NCBI RefSeq assembly: GCF_000724085.1
Contig: NZ_CCDL010000006.1
Location: forward strand, 21,862-85,861
Direction: 5' to 3'
DNA length: 64,000 nucleotides
DNA from: Oceanobacillus manasiensis
GTDB lineage: Bacteria; Bacillota; Bacilli; Bacillales; Amphibacillaceae
Position numbers and translations under genes: made by a program. A model generated the notes under the pieces. The model ran no database searches, was not told where the DNA came from, and saw nothing but the letters and a program-made list of their open reading frames with translations. Below, one piece after another: positions 34,128-43,628 of this stretch (its first letter is position 1; every line of letters starts with the position of its first letter).

Positions 34128-34288
34128 CAGGGACTTCGAACGAGGGCAAAATATTGCCGGTGGGCTGAAAGTGAGTGGGAGCGACGCAGGGTCGGGCGAA
34201 AAAGGCGCAAACTCGAGCGAATCCGCCCCGCGTCCTCTCAGAACACTAGAAAGTCGCATGACTGTAGCACTGAATTTGAAAGTCCCTG
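34128..34288. repeat. 161-bp GC-rich structured element (dispersed repeat or ncRNA candidate)
   Basis: The perfect 9-bp inverted repeat CAGGGACTT/AAGTCCCTG bounds the element. Inside are GGCAA-AATA-TTGCC (34145-34158), the compound stem GACGC...GGGCG with CGCCC...GCGTC (about 34182-34234), and AGTC-gcat-GACT (34252-34263). The segment is clearly more GC-rich than its surroundings. It has no ribosome-site-backed gene. It could be a mobile palindromic repeat, comparable in size to bcr-type elements, or a structured RNA. Confidence 0.6.
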
Positions 34289-34400
34289 TCTTCAGATAAA
34301 ATTAACACCACGGGTGATAAACCTCTCAGAGTCCTTTTAAAGGCTTCTGGGCAGTGATTGCCCCATTGCCCCTATAATCCACACCTCAGGGGGAGAGAAG
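34289..34400. other. Leader region before ecfA1
   Basis: This stretch contains a GGGCA/TGCCC hairpin (34349-34363) and an imperfect palindrome AGTCCTTTTAAAGGCT. I see no gene and no convincing promoter. Confidence 0.4.
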
Positions 34401-34419
34401 AGCTAGAGGAGGCTTTAAA

Positions 34420-35259
34420 ATGAGAGAGAAGCTAATAGAGTTTAGAAATGTATCGTTTCGATATAGAGAAGAGCACCCCTGGGTCTTAAAAAATTGTTCA
34501 TTTGAAATCTATGAGGATGAATCTATTGCGATTATTGGCCACAATGGATCTGGTAAGTCGACGATCGCAAAGCTTATAAATGGGTTACTTTTTCCACAAG
34601 AAGGCGAGATCTTAATCGCAGGAAAGCCAGTAACAGAAGAAACAATTTGGGACATCAGAAAAGATGTGGGAATGGTGTTCCAAAATCCAGACAACCAGTT
34701 TGTGGGCACAACGGTACAAGATGATGTCGCTTTTGGAATGGAGAACAGAGGAATCCCACGTGAAGATATGATATCCCGTATTGAGGATTCTTTAACAGCT
34801 GTCGGAATGCAGGAATACCATTTAACAGAACCACATCGCCTTTCAGGTGGACAAAAGCAGCGTGTTGCAATAGCAGGAGTACTGGCGGTGTCCCCCAAAG
34901 TACTTATCTTAGATGAAGCGACCGCAATGCTAGATCCAAAAGGTAGAACCGAAATAATGAAAACCGTAACGCAAGTACAAGCGAAAAATAATTTATCTTT
35001 AATTACAATCACCCATGACTTACATGAAGTAGTGCAGTCTAATCGGGTCATCGTGATGAATCAAGGAGAAATATGGGATGAAGCCACTCCAAGAGAAATA
35101 TTTGCTAAAAAGCGAGCACTCCGGGAGATTGGGCTAGATGTCCCCTTTGTGGCCATCCTGGCAGATGAATTGCAGGAACAGGGATTAGTCCTATCAAAGG
35201 AACCATTAAATCATGAGGAGCTTCTGGAGGAACTATGGACATTACATTCAACAACGTAA
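34420..35259 (+). CDS. ecfA1: ECF transporter ATPase EcfA1
   Basis: The 279-residue ATPase powers energy-coupling-factor vitamin and metal importers. Walker A is GHNGSGKST, the signature is LSGGQKQR, and Walker B is [11 protein letters not shown], followed by the switch histidine in ITITHDL. It overlaps ecfA2 by 25 bases, so the two half-transporter ATPases are translated together. Substrate-binding S components are encoded elsewhere. Confidence 0.95.
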   Translation: MREKLIEFRNVSFRYREEHPWVLKNCSFEIYEDESIAIIGHNGSGKSTIAKLINGLLFPQEGEILIAGKPVTEETIWDIRKDVGMVFQNPDNQFVGTTVQDDVAFGMENRGIPREDMISRIEDSLTAVGMQEYHLTEPHRLSGGQKQRVAIAGVLAVSPKVLILDEATAMLDPKGRTEIMKTVTQVQAKNNLSLITITHDLHEVVQSNRVIVMNQGEIWDEATPREIFAKKRALREIGLDVPFVAILADELQEQGLVLSKEPLNHEELLEELWTLHSTT

Positions 35260-36107
35260 GCTATATTTATCAAGAAAATAGCCCCTTCGCTCATAAGGCA
35301 ATTGAGGATTTGACCTTCCACATTCCTTCCGGTTCCTTTGTTGCTGTGATTGGCCATACAGGTTCGGGGAAATCTACGTTAATTCAACATCTTAATGGGT
35401 TGGCTATGCCTACGAGAGGCGAGGTAACGATCGGTGATTTTCACCTTAAAGCAAAGGAAAAGCCAAAGAACATGCGGGAACTGCGTAGCAAGGTAGGAGT
35501 AGTCTTCCAATATCCTGAGCATCAGCTTTTCGAGGAAACAGTGGCAAAGGATATAGCCTTTGGTCCTGAAAACTTTGGGGTAGAAAAAGCAGTGATCGAA
35601 GAGAGGATTAGTGAAATTATTCCAGCTGTTGGGTTATCTAAAGAAATCTTGGAACGCTCTCCATTTGACCTGAGTGGTGGACAGATGCGCAGGGTGGCCA
35701 TTGCTGGAGTGATGGCGGTGCAACCAGAAGTACTTGTACTAGATGAACCTACAGCAGGTTTGGACCCACGTGGGCAGAAGGAAATGTTGGAAATGTTTTA
35801 CGAGCTGCACAAAAAGCAGGGGCTAACTACTGTTCTCGTGACCCATAGTATGGAGGACGCACTGAAATATGCTGATCAGGTTATCATCTTAAATCAAGGT
35901 AAAAAGTATATGGAAGGCAATCCTGTCCATGTTTTTACCCAGAAGGATGCCTTGCATAAGGTACAATTAGATGTACCAGAGAGTGTTGCATTCCTAAGTA
36001 AGTTTGAAGCTAGATTTAAAAAGTCGCTGCCATTTAGAGGGCAGACGGTGGATGAAATGGCCGAGGACATCCTACGTGTTGTACAAGGGGGCGGAATAGA
36101 TGAATAA
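35235..36107 (+). CDS. ecfA2: ECF transporter ATPase EcfA2
   Basis: The 290-residue partner ATPase has Walker [11 protein letters not shown]-loop [15 protein letters not shown], signature LSGGQMRR and Walker [14 protein letters not shown]. It pairs with EcfA1 and EcfT. It overlaps both neighbours. Confidence 0.95.
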   Translation: MDITFNNVSYIYQENSPFAHKAIEDLTFHIPSGSFVAVIGHTGSGKSTLIQHLNGLAMPTRGEVTIGDFHLKAKEKPKNMRELRSKVGVVFQYPEHQLFEETVAKDIAFGPENFGVEKAVIEERISEIIPAVGLSKEILERSPFDLSGGQMRRVAIAGVMAVQPEVLVLDEPTAGLDPRGQKEMLEMFYELHKKQGLTTVLVTHSMEDALKYADQVIILNQGKKYMEGNPVHVFTQKDALHKVQLDVPESVAFLSKFEARFKKSLPFRGQTVDEMAEDILRVVQGGGIDE

Positions 36108-36900
36108 CGCCTTGATCATTGGTCAATACGTACCAGGCAACTCTCTAGTCCACAAATTAGATCCGCGAACGAAAATTACGCTCATTTTCTTTTTTGTATT
36201 TATCGTATTTTTAGCTAATAATGTATTGAGTTATAGTATTCTAACATTGTTTGCACTGGTCAGTATGGTGATATCTCGTGTACCCATACGATTTATTATG
36301 AAGGGGCTGACACCGATATGGTTCCTGATTGTCTTCACGTTCATCTTGCATATCATTGTAACAAAGGAAGGCAGCGTTTGGCTGGAGATCTATTCTTTTC
36401 AAATATATTCTGGTGGAGTATTCCAAGGGATAGCCATCTCACTGCGTTTCTTTTTATTAATACTCGTTACATCTCTATTGACCTTAACAACGACACCAAT
36501 CGAGATTACCGATGCAATTGAAGACATGCTCCATCCCCTTAAAAAGGTGAAATTCCCTGTGCATGAGCTAGCCTTAATGATGTCCATATCGCTTCGGTTT
36601 ATCCCGACCCTTATGCAGGAAACTGATAAAATCTCTAAAGCTCAAGCTTCCCGAGGAGTTGACTTTCGGACAGGCTCAATTAAAGATCGAGCTAAAGCGG
36701 TGGTCCCTTTGCTAATTCCTCTGTTTGTAAGTGCCTTTAAAAGGGCAGAAGAGCTGGCTATGGCTATGGAGGCACGTGGCTACAATGGTGGAGAGGGACG
36801 TACGAAACTAAGGGAATTAAAGATAAACGCACGTGATATCGCCGTTTATCTACTTTTTATCGCTGTCATTGCAGGACTACTACTAACAAGAGGCTACTAA
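36100..36900 (+). CDS. ecfT: ECF transporter transmembrane protein EcfT
   Basis: The 266-residue membrane protein has about five to six spans and the two Ala-Arg-Gly-type coupling motifs, seen as [11 protein letters not shown] and [11 protein letters not shown], which contact the two ATPases. It overlaps ecfA2 by 8 bases and is followed by truA. Confidence 0.95.
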   Translation: MNNALIIGQYVPGNSLVHKLDPRTKITLIFFFVFIVFLANNVLSYSILTLFALVSMVISRVPIRFIMKGLTPIWFLIVFTFILHIIVTKEGSVWLEIYSFQIYSGGVFQGIAISLRFFLLILVTSLLTLTTTPIEITDAIEDMLHPLKKVKFPVHELALMMSISLRFIPTLMQETDKISKAQASRGVDFRTGSIKDRAKAVVPLLIPLFVSAFKRAEELAMAMEARGYNGGEGRTKLRELKINARDIAVYLLFIAVIAGLLLTRGY

Positions 36901-36917
36901 GGAAAGGCTGAACCAGA

Positions 36918-37673
36918 ATGGTAAGACTACGATGCACCATTTTTTATGATGGGTCCCAATTTTCCGGTTTTCAAATACAACCCAGAAAGCGTACAATCCA
37001 AGGCGAGTTGGAAAAAGCGTTGAAGAAAATGCATAAGGGTCAAGCGATACGGATCCAAGCTTCTGGTAGAACCGACACAGGTGTACATGCGAAAGGGCAG
37101 ACAATCCATTTTGACTCCCCTTATACGATTCCTGTAGCGAATTGGAAGCTTGCACTAAATACCTTGTTGCCGGGAGATCTTTATATTAAGGATGTTACAG
37201 AAGTCTCAGAAACATTTCATGCTCGCTATGACGTAGTAGAAAAAGAGTATCGCTATTATGTAACAAATGAAAAAGAGCCAGATGTTTTTAAACGTCATTA
37301 CAGCTATCATTTCCCCTATACACTAAATGTCTCGAAAATCAAAGAGGCTTGCACTTACCTGGAAGGGACACATGATTTTACAACCTTTTCATCTGCAAAA
37401 GCAACGACAAAGGGAAGTAAGGAAAGAACCCTTTTCCAAGTAAGCTGCGAACAGCAGGGGACAGAGCTGGAGTTTATTTTTCGGGGGAGCGGCTTTTTAT
37501 ATAATATGGTGCGTATTATCGTGGGAGTGCTCCTGGACATCGGTCAGGGGCGGCGACAACCAGAAGATATAAATGAATTGCTAGACCAAAAAGATCGTCA
37601 GCTTGTGGGCGAAACTATTCCACCACAAGGGCTTTATTTGTGGAATGTTGTCTATGAAGAAGAACTTTCATAG
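36918..37673 (+). CDS. truA: tRNA pseudouridine synthase A
   Basis: The 251-residue enzyme makes pseudouridine at positions 38-40 of tRNA anticodon arms. The catalytic aspartate lies in ASGRTDTGVHAKGQ. The C-terminal FRGSGFLYNMVRIIVG motif is typical. It is cotranscribed with the ecf genes, as in B. subtilis. Confidence 0.96.
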   Translation: MVRLRCTIFYDGSQFSGFQIQPRKRTIQGELEKALKKMHKGQAIRIQASGRTDTGVHAKGQTIHFDSPYTIPVANWKLALNTLLPGDLYIKDVTEVSETFHARYDVVEKEYRYYVTNEKEPDVFKRHYSYHFPYTLNVSKIKEACTYLEGTHDFTTFSSAKATTKGSKERTLFQVSCEQQGTELEFIFRGSGFLYNMVRIIVGVLLDIGQGRRQPEDINELLDQKDRQLVGETIPPQGLYLWNVVYEEELS

Positions 37674-37712
37674 AATAAATGGAGAGTTTACGCAAATTAT
37701 CTGCTCACCCCC

Positions 37713-37742
37713 TTGACAAATCCCTATACTTTGGTATATTAT
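37713..37742 (+). promoter_or_regulatory. Promoter of rplM-rpsI
   Basis: Consensus TTGACA (37713-37718) is followed by TATATT after 16 bases or TATTAT after 18. The leader downstream has an ATTAG/CTAAT hairpin with a CCCCGGA loop (near 37774), a candidate L13 autoregulatory leader. Confidence 0.75.
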
Positions 37743-37856
37743 GATCTATGGCAATTTATTTCTGAAACCACGATTAGCCCCGGAATCTAATTGTGTTGAA
37801 TATAGGAATAACGAAACGAAATTTAAAATGAATTTTTAATTATGGAGGGAACAATC

Positions 37857-38294
37857 ATGCGCACAACTTTCATGGCGAATGAATCTAATATCGAACGCAA
37901 ATGGCTTGTTGTGGATGCTGAAGGCCAACGTCTTGGTCGTTTAGCAAGTGAGGTTGCTGCAATCCTTCGCGGAAAGCATAAAGCAACTTACACACCACAC
38001 GCTGACACTGGCGATAATGTAATCATCATTAACGCAGAGAAAATAGAACTATCTGGTAACAAAATCAATGACAAGATCTACTACCGTCACTCAAACCACC
38101 CAGGTGGATTGAAAGAACGTAATGCATATGAAATGCGTACTAAATACCCTGAGCAAATGCTTGAGCTTGCTGTTAAAGGAATGCTTCCAAAAGGTTCTCT
38201 TGGACGTAAAATGGGTAAGAAATTGCACGTATTCAGAGGCGCTGAACACAATCATCAAGCACAACAACCTGAAGTTTACGAACTTCGCGGGTAA
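37857..38294 (+). CDS. rplM: 50S ribosomal protein L13
   Basis: The 145-residue protein contains [20 protein letters not shown] and the conserved [15 protein letters not shown] at 37857 follows GGAGGGA and matches the family length; an ATG at 37842 lies before the ribosome site. L13 and S9 form a short operon. Confidence 0.97.
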   Translation: MRTTFMANESNIERKWLVVDAEGQRLGRLASEVAAILRGKHKATYTPHADTGDNVIIINAEKIELSGNKINDKIYYRHSNHPGGLKERNAYEMRTKYPEQMLELAVKGMLPKGSLGRKMGKKLHVFRGAEHNHQAQQPEVYELRG

Positions 38295-38313
38295 TTAAAA
38301 GGAGGTTAATCAA

Positions 38314-38706
38314 ATGGCACAAGTACAATACTACGGCACAGGTCGTCGAAAAAAATCAACTGCACGTGTACGCTTAGTTCCAGGTACAGGTAACGTAACA
38401 ATCAATGGTCGTGAAGCAAAAGACTACTTCCCATATGAAACACAGCTTTTAATCTTGAACCAACCACTAGCTGCTACTGAAACTCAAGGAACTTATGATG
38501 TTTTAGTAAACGTTCATGGCGGTGGATTCACTGGCCAAGCTGGTGCAATTCGCCACGGTATCGCTCGCGCACTTCTTGAAGCAGATCCAGAATACCGCGG
38601 ATCTCTTAAATCAGAAGGTTACCTAACTCGTGACGCTCGTATGAAAGAACGTAAGAAATACGGTCTTAAAGGCGCTCGTCGTGCACCACAGTTCTCAAAA
38701 CGTTAA
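38314..38706 (+). CDS. rpsI: 30S ribosomal protein S9
   Basis: The 130-residue protein starts [20 protein letters not shown]. The C-terminal tail, ending RRAPQFSKR, reaches the P-site tRNA. It is the last ribosomal gene before the accessory block. Confidence 0.98.
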   Translation: MAQVQYYGTGRRKKSTARVRLVPGTGNVTINGREAKDYFPYETQLLILNQPLAATETQGTYDVLVNVHGGGFTGQAGAIRHGIARALLEADPEYRGSLKSEGYLTRDARMKERKKYGLKGARRAPQFSKR

Positions 38707-38723
38707 TTTTATATTTACGTTTC

Positions 38724-38757
38724 AAGACTCTCAACCAATTGGTTGGGAGTCTTTTTT
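38724..38757 (+). terminator. Terminator after rpsI
   Basis: AAGACTC-t-CAACC-aatt-GGTTG-g-GAGTCTT with a following T-run makes a strong intrinsic terminator. Confidence 0.9.
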
Positions 38758-38885
38758 GTGTTGTATTTCTATTTTGATATAAGAACTTCCGTACATAATG
38801 CAAGAAGGTATGCAAGTAAGCATCTCCTGTTCTTTTAATATTAATTTCAACCAAATTAGTATAAACTAACACAATGTCGAAAAAG

Positions 38886-38903
38886 TGACCGTTGCAACGG
38901 TCA
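38886..38903. promoter_or_regulatory. 18-bp perfect palindrome, candidate operator
   Basis: TGACCGTTGCAACGGTCA reads identically on both strands. It lies 60 bases before the PRD-regulator start, in the promoter region. It is probably a dimeric regulator's operator; the protein is unknown. Confidence 0.6.
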
Positions 38904-38909
38904 TTATAT

Positions 38910-38924
38910 AGGGAAGCGTTTTCT
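38910..38924. promoter_or_regulatory. Candidate cre site for CcpA
   Basis: AGGGAAGCGTTTTCT matches the cre consensus WTGNAANCGNWNNCW with one mismatch. Carbon catabolite repression of the PTS operon would be expected from such a site. Confidence 0.5.
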
Positions 38925-38962
38925 CTAAAATATACTATTATAAATAACAAGGAGGCATGGCT

Positions 38963-40456
38963 GTGAGTTCAAAAAAAAATCGTGAACAACATCTGTTACT
39001 GTTTCTCTCAAAAAATCAAGGCTATGTTACCTCGCAGGAACTAGTTAAAGAACTTAATGTTTCTCAAAAAACGGTATATCGTCTAATAAGAAAAGTTAAC
39101 GATGAATACATGGAAAGTCCTTTAATCATATCTGAAAGAGGGAGAGGTTATAGACTAGATTACGAAAACTTTATTAACTACCAAAAGAGTAATAACAAAA
39201 GCCAAGAAAAACAATTTTCTCCTGATGAGAGACGTAAGCGCATTATGGAAGAATTATTATTGTCTTCTCCTAAGCCTATAAATATTTACAATTTGTTTAG
39301 TAACTATTATGTAGGGGACTCCGTTATCTTTAAAGACGAACAATTAATGAGCGACGAACTTAAAAAGTACAATTTAGTTTTAGAGCGAAAAGACAGAAAA
39401 CTAGCCATATTGGGAGAAGAAGCTGATATTAGGAAGGCGATCAAAAATGTTAATGAAATATTTAATACCATTGACATTGATGATTTAAAAAGAAACCAAG
39501 AACTTAATTTTAATAAGCATGATGTTTTATTTATATTAGGTCAGATCAGAGATATAGAAAAGGATTTAGATATAACAATTCCTTACCCTTATAATGTAAA
39601 CATTTTCTCGCACTTATATATATTATTAAGTCGCACAAGGAAAGTTCCATCCTTATTGTTTCCAGATAAGGTTTCTGTTGAAGAAATGGAAAGTATGAAA
39701 AGAGATTATATTTTGTATCCGGTTGCTAAAGCTGTTGTTAATAATATAGAAAAGTATTTAAACAGTACTTTGCCAGATATTGAGATATGGTTTCTATATC
39801 AGTATTTAGTGTCATCAAGGATGCAGGGATCTCTTGCTAAAACCTCTACTTTTTCCAAAGAGGTCATCCAAGTTACGCAAGCGTATATTGAAGGGATGCG
39901 TATTCACTTAGGAATTGATATAGATAGCCAATCCATTTTTACTGATTTAGCCAACCATATCAAACCTATGCTTAATAGATTAGATTACAAAATTCGAACA
40001 AAAAATAGCTTGTTAAGCCAAATTAAAGTAACGTATGAAGATGTTTTTTGGGGTGTAACAAGTGTATCTGAATTTGTAAGTAAAAAATTCAACTTACCAG
40101 AGATAAACGAAGATGAAAATGGATTTATCACGCTTTATTTTGCAAAGGTAATTGTAACAGGCCAACATCAACGTCCTATAAAAACACTTATTATGTGTAC
40201 TACGGGAATTGGAACCTCGGAGCTTTTAAAAGCAAAGGTCTCAAGAAAATTTCCTGAGCTAGAAATTGTTGATGTAGTAGCTTCCCAAAATATGAAAACG
40301 TTTAAAGAAAAATACTCAGATGCTGAGTTAATCCTGAGCACGGTTCATATAAAAGACGAAGTACCAATTCACTTTTTATTAGTGAGTGCTCTGTTTTCAA
40401 TTGATGACCAAAAGAGACTTCAGAGAAAAATAGAGGAGATTTATCATGGAAAATAA
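38963..40456 (+). CDS. PRD-domain transcriptional regulator with PTS EIIB-like domain
   Basis: The 497-residue protein belongs to the BglG/MtlR/LicR class. It has an N-terminal helix-turn-helix (TSQELVKELNVSQKTVYRLI), two PTS regulation domains (phospho-His motifs near FSHLYILLSRTRKVP and LANHIKPMLNRLDYK) and a C-terminal EIIB-like domain with Cys in MCTTGIGTSELLKAKV. Such proteins activate PTS operons and are switched by phosphorylation. The start is GTG at 38963, 7 bases from GGAGG; ATG at 38957 is too close to the ribosome site. The EIIA-like domain usually fused at the C-terminus is encoded by the next, overlapping gene. Confidence 0.88.
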   Translation: MSSKKNREQHLLLFLSKNQGYVTSQELVKELNVSQKTVYRLIRKVNDEYMESPLIISERGRGYRLDYENFINYQKSNNKSQEKQFSPDERRKRIMEELLLSSPKPINIYNLFSNYYVGDSVIFKDEQLMSDELKKYNLVLERKDRKLAILGEEADIRKAIKNVNEIFNTIDIDDLKRNQELNFNKHDVLFILGQIRDIEKDLDITIPYPYNVNIFSHLYILLSRTRKVPSLLFPDKVSVEEMESMKRDYILYPVAKAVVNNIEKYLNSTLPDIEIWFLYQYLVSSRMQGSLAKTSTFSKEVIQVTQAYIEGMRIHLGIDIDSQSIFTDLANHIKPMLNRLDYKIRTKNSLLSQIKVTYEDVFWGVTSVSEFVSKKFNLPEINEDENGFITLYFAKVIVTGQHQRPIKTLIMCTTGIGTSELLKAKVSRKFPELEIVDVVASQNMKTFKEKYSDAELILSTVHIKDEVPIHFLLVSALFSIDDQKRLQRKIEEIYHGK

Positions 40457-40883
40457 TTTACTCTATCACGTCTACTTTGATTGTGGGCTAACAACAAAAG
40501 AAGAAGTACACACATTTATCTCTGAGATGGTATGTCAGGAAGACCCTTCGCAACAAGAGGAGATCATTAACCAGTTAAATGATAGAGATATGGCAGGTAG
40601 CACATTAATCGCAGAGCATGTCATGTTACCACATATTGAAAGCGATAAAATAAAGAAGAGTCAGATTATGTTTATCCGACTAGCAAACCCCATACTATCA
40701 TGGAATTGGCAGACGAAGGATATCCGTTTACTAATAGTTATTTTATTAAAAGAAAATGAAGATGAACAGGTGAAAAAAAGAATATCCTCGTTCACGCGAA
40801 CTTTAGCAGATGAAGCGTATTTATCTCGATTATTAAATTGTAGTGACGAAGAAACGTTGAATAAAGAAATTAAAAAAACTTAG
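40446..40883 (+). CDS. Regulatory PTS EIIA-like protein (type 2)
   Basis: The 145-residue protein resembles the mannitol/fructose-type EIIA domain. The phosphorylatable histidine is likely His63 in VMLPHIES, although the motif deviates from the usual AIPHG of transport EIIAs. It starts 11 bases inside the end of the PRD regulator. In LicR/MtlR-type proteins an EIIA domain is fused to the regulator, so this is best read as a detached regulatory domain. A second EIIA downstream has the canonical motif and probably does the transport. Confidence 0.7.
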   Translation: MENNLLYHVYFDCGLTTKEEVHTFISEMVCQEDPSQQEEIINQLNDRDMAGSTLIAEHVMLPHIESDKIKKSQIMFIRLANPILSWNWQTKDIRLLIVILLKENEDEQVKKRISSFTRTLADEAYLSRLLNCSDEETLNKEIKKT

Positions 40884-40894
40884 GAGGAATCATG

Positions 40895-41212
40895 ATGAAA
40901 ATAGTAGGAGTAGCAGCATGTACAGTTGGGATTGCACACACATATATTGCACAGGAAAAATTAGAGAATGCCGGAAAGAAAGCAGGTCATGAAATTTCAG
41001 TAGAAACACAAGGGACAATTGGAACAGAAAGTGAATTAACACAAGAACAAATTGCTGAAGCGGACATCGTTATCATCGCTGCAGACGTTAAAATTGCAGG
41101 AAGAGAACGTTTTGAAGGAAAGCGAATCATTCAAGTTACGACGGAAATAGCTGTGAAATCTCCAAATAAATTAATTGAAAAAGCGGTAGAAGTCGTAAAT
41201 CAAAAGAATTAA
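40895..41212 (+). CDS. PTS fructose-family EIIB component
   Basis: The 105-residue protein has the fructose-type EIIB phosphorylation site VAACTVGIAHTYIAQ with Cys9; the usual CPTGIAHT is altered to CTVGIAHT. It passes phosphate to sugar bound in EIIC. ATG at 40895 is 7 bases from AGGAGG; ATG at 40892 is an alternative. Confidence 0.9.
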   Translation: MKIVGVAACTVGIAHTYIAQEKLENAGKKAGHEISVETQGTIGTESELTQEQIAEADIVIIAADVKIAGRERFEGKRIIQVTTEIAVKSPNKLIEKAVEVVNQKN

Positions 41213-41241
41213 CTAACGTAATAGAATGGGAGAGAAAAAGC

Positions 41242-41694
41242 ATGGAAGTAAAAGATATTGTAGATTTAAAAACAATCAAAACAGACTTGAGTGCAAAAAA
41301 TAAAGAGGAAGCATTACAAGAATTAGCAGAAGTATTATTAAAAAATGAATACATTTCAGATGTCGAAGTGTTTCTGGAAGATATATATGCTAGGGAAGCT
41401 GTAGGACAAACTGGGATCGGAAATTATATTGCTATTCCACATGGGAATAGTGAAGCAGTCAATAAAATAGGAGTAGCTATCGGTATTACTCAAGAAGAAA
41501 TTCCTTGGGAAACTCTAGATGGGAATGGCGTTAAGGGGATCATTCTGTTTGCTGTTGGAAAAGAGAATGACGGTGCACAAACGCATCTAAAACTATTATC
41601 ACTATTTGCTAGAAAACTAGGTAATGATGAAGTCATCGAAAAAATGCTACAGTCGAAAAATGCTTCAGATGTGCAAGAAGCCTTGTGTAATTAA
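41242..41694 (+). CDS. PTS fructose-family EIIA component
   Basis: The 150-residue protein has the type-2 EIIA active site YIAIPHGNS (His67) and the downstream VGKENDGAQTHLKLLSLFAR block. It receives phosphate from HPr. It lies between EIIB and EIIC genes in one operon. Confidence 0.92.
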   Translation: MEVKDIVDLKTIKTDLSAKNKEEALQELAEVLLKNEYISDVEVFLEDIYAREAVGQTGIGNYIAIPHGNSEAVNKIGVAIGITQEEIPWETLDGNGVKGIILFAVGKENDGAQTHLKLLSLFARKLGNDEVIEKMLQSKNASDVQEALCN

Positions 41695-41721
41695 GGTTCG
41701 GATTATATAGGAGGGGTGAAA

Positions 41722-42822
41722 ATGAGTAAAATAAAAAATTTAAATCTTAAAGGTCATTTATTGACCGCGATTTCATATTTGATACCAATTGTATGCGGAG
41801 CTGGTTTCTTAATAGCAATTGGTATGGCATTTGGTGGGACGAGTCAATCTGAATTAATACAAGGTGAGTTTACCATATGGGATGCATTAGCAACAATGGG
41901 TGGAGCAGGTTTAGGCTTATTACCTGTCGTTATATCTACTGGTATTTCATACTCCATTGCTGGAAAACCAGGAATAGCTCCAGGTTTTATTATCGGTTTA
42001 ACTGCTAATGCAATTGGTGCTGGATTCATTGGCGGGATTTTAGGAGGTTTCTTAGCGGGTTATCTTGCAGTAGCTATTTTAAAACATTTTAAAGTACCGA
42101 AGTGGGCTAAAGGCTTAATGCCAACTTTAATTATACCATTTTTCACTTCCATTATTGGTGGTTTAATCATGGTTTATGTGATTGGTTTACCAGTCGCTGG
42201 TTTTACCTCTTTATTAACAAATGCGTTGGAAGGTTTAGGTTCTTCTTCCTTGTTGGTATTTGGTGCGATTGTAGGTTTATTGAGTGGAGTTGACTTCGGT
42301 GGTCCGATCAACAAAACAGTATTTGCCTTTGTACTGACAATGCAGGCTGAAGGAATTAACGGGCCTATTACGGCATTACAACTAGTAAACACAGCAACTC
42401 CAATTGGATTTGGGTTAGCTTACTTTATAGCAAAGTTATTTGGAAAGAAAATCTATACACCAGTGGAAAAAGAGACGTTGAAGTCTGCTGTACCAATGGG
42501 TGTCATTAATATTGTCGAAGGTGTCATTCCAATTGTAATGAATGATATTGTTCGTTGCGTAATCGCAGTAGCAATTGGTGGAGCGGCCGGTGGTGCTACA
42601 TCAATGGTTCTAGGAGCAGATGCAACTGTGCCATTTGGTGGTGTGTTGATGTTACCAACCATGTCACAACCATGGACCGGGGCCGTAGCAATATTAGTGA
42701 ATGTGCTTGTAACAGGAATAGCCTTGGCTTTAATTAAGAAAAACGTGACGGAAGAGGATGTTAAAGCACAAGAAGAGGTAGAAGAGGACGATATTGATTT
42801 AGATGATATTCAAATTTACTAA
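41722..42822 (+). CDS. PTS fructose-family EIIC permease
   Basis: The 366-residue membrane protein has about nine to ten hydrophobic segments. Family features are SYLIPIVCGAGFLIAIGMAF and the substrate region LSGVDFGGPINKTVFAF. It ends in an acidic tail. The ATG at 41722 follows GGAGGGG. The fructose family also carries other ketohexoses, and the neighbouring epimerase suggests a substrate other than fructose. Confidence 0.92.
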   Translation: MSKIKNLNLKGHLLTAISYLIPIVCGAGFLIAIGMAFGGTSQSELIQGEFTIWDALATMGGAGLGLLPVVISTGISYSIAGKPGIAPGFIIGLTANAIGAGFIGGILGGFLAGYLAVAILKHFKVPKWAKGLMPTLIIPFFTSIIGGLIMVYVIGLPVAGFTSLLTNALEGLGSSSLLVFGAIVGLLSGVDFGGPINKTVFAFVLTMQAEGINGPITALQLVNTATPIGFGLAYFIAKLFGKKIYTPVEKETLKSAVPMGVINIVEGVIPIVMNDIVRCVIAVAIGGAAGGATSMVLGADATVPFGGVLMLPTMSQPWTGAVAILVNVLVTGIALALIKKNVTEEDVKAQEEVEEDDIDLDDIQIY

Positions 42823-42862
42823 CCAAGTGTAGTTGCAAGATTTCAAGGAGGATAACTAGATT

Positions 42863-43552
42863 ATGAATAAAGTAGAATTTTCACCATCATTGATGACAAT
42901 GGACTTAGATAAATTTAAAGAGCAAATTACGTTTTTAAATGATCATGTAGATTCTTATCACATTGATATAATGGACGGGCATTATGTTCCAAATATTACA
43001 TTATCCCCATGGTTCATTGATGAAGTACGGAAAATAAGTGATCTACCAATGTCTGTCCATCTTATGGTCACAGATCCAAGTTTCTGGGTTGGACAATTAG
43101 TTGATATGAAGTGTGAATGGATATGCATGCATGCAGAAGTACTTGATGGCTTGGCTTTCCGCTTGATTGATCAAATACATGATGCCGGATTAAAAGCAGG
43201 GGTGGTACTAAATCCAGAAACGCCTATTGAGACTATTTTCCCTTATATTGAATTAGTAGATAAAATCACCATCATGACAGTTGATCCAGGGTTCGCTGGA
43301 CAACGTTTTATCGATGGCACCCTTGATAAAATTGTCGCATTAAGAGAATTACGAGAAGAAAAGGATTATCAATATGTTATCGAAATGGATGGATCATCTA
43401 ATCGGAAATCATTTAAAAAGATTGATGCAGCGGGTCCCGATATCTATATTGTAGGCCGTAGTGGTTTATTTGGATTAGATGATGAAATTGAGAAATCATG
43501 GGAAATTATGAGTAAAGATTATGAAGACATGACTGGAAAAACAATAAAGTAA
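42863..43552 (+). CDS. D-allulose-6-phosphate 3-epimerase-like (AlsE family)
   Basis: The 229-residue TIM-barrel enzyme belongs to the ribulose-phosphate 3-epimerase superfamily. The first block, SPSLMTMDLDKFKEQI and HIDIMDGHYVPNITLSP, matches recalled AlsE (SPSLMxMD, KFKEQI, TLSP) rather than Rpe (APSILSAD, TIGP). Metal ligands His33 and Asp35 are present, with MTVDPGFAGQ and the catalytic Asp in EMDGSSN. AlsE converts allulose-6-P to fructose-6-P, which fits a ketohexose PTS. Ribulose-5-P epimerase activity remains an alternative. Confidence 0.75.
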   Translation: MNKVEFSPSLMTMDLDKFKEQITFLNDHVDSYHIDIMDGHYVPNITLSPWFIDEVRKISDLPMSVHLMVTDPSFWVGQLVDMKCEWICMHAEVLDGLAFRLIDQIHDAGLKAGVVLNPETPIETIFPYIELVDKITIMTVDPGFAGQRFIDGTLDKIVALRELREEKDYQYVIEMDGSSNRKSFKKIDAAGPDIYIVGRSGLFGLDDEIEKSWEIMSKDYEDMTGKTIK

Positions 43553-43559
43553 AAATCTT

Positions 43560-43609
43560 AAGAGGCTGGTTTGGCAATCTCTATCGCAGATTGTTTAAAA
43601 GCCTCTTTT
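43560..43609 (+). terminator. Terminator-like hairpin between epimerase and transketolase genes
   Basis: AAGAGGCT/AGCCTCTT closes an inner CAATCT/AGATTG stem, followed only by TTTTC. It is likely a leaky attenuator limiting read-through into the transketolase gene. Confidence 0.55.
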
Positions 43610-43628
43610 CTTGGGAGGAGAAATGTAT

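Noticed and set aside
34125-34340. 71-codon open frame over the structured element
   Set aside because: Arg-rich composition reflects the GC-rich hairpin arms; no ribosome site and no recognisable domain.
34128-34400. T-box or vitamin riboswitch before ecfA1
   Set aside because: No T-box GGTGGNACCGCG core and none of the familiar riboswitch core words are present.
38666-38950. 94-codon reverse-strand open frame after rpsI
   Set aside because: It runs through the rpsI terminator and the regulator promoter region; no ribosome site.
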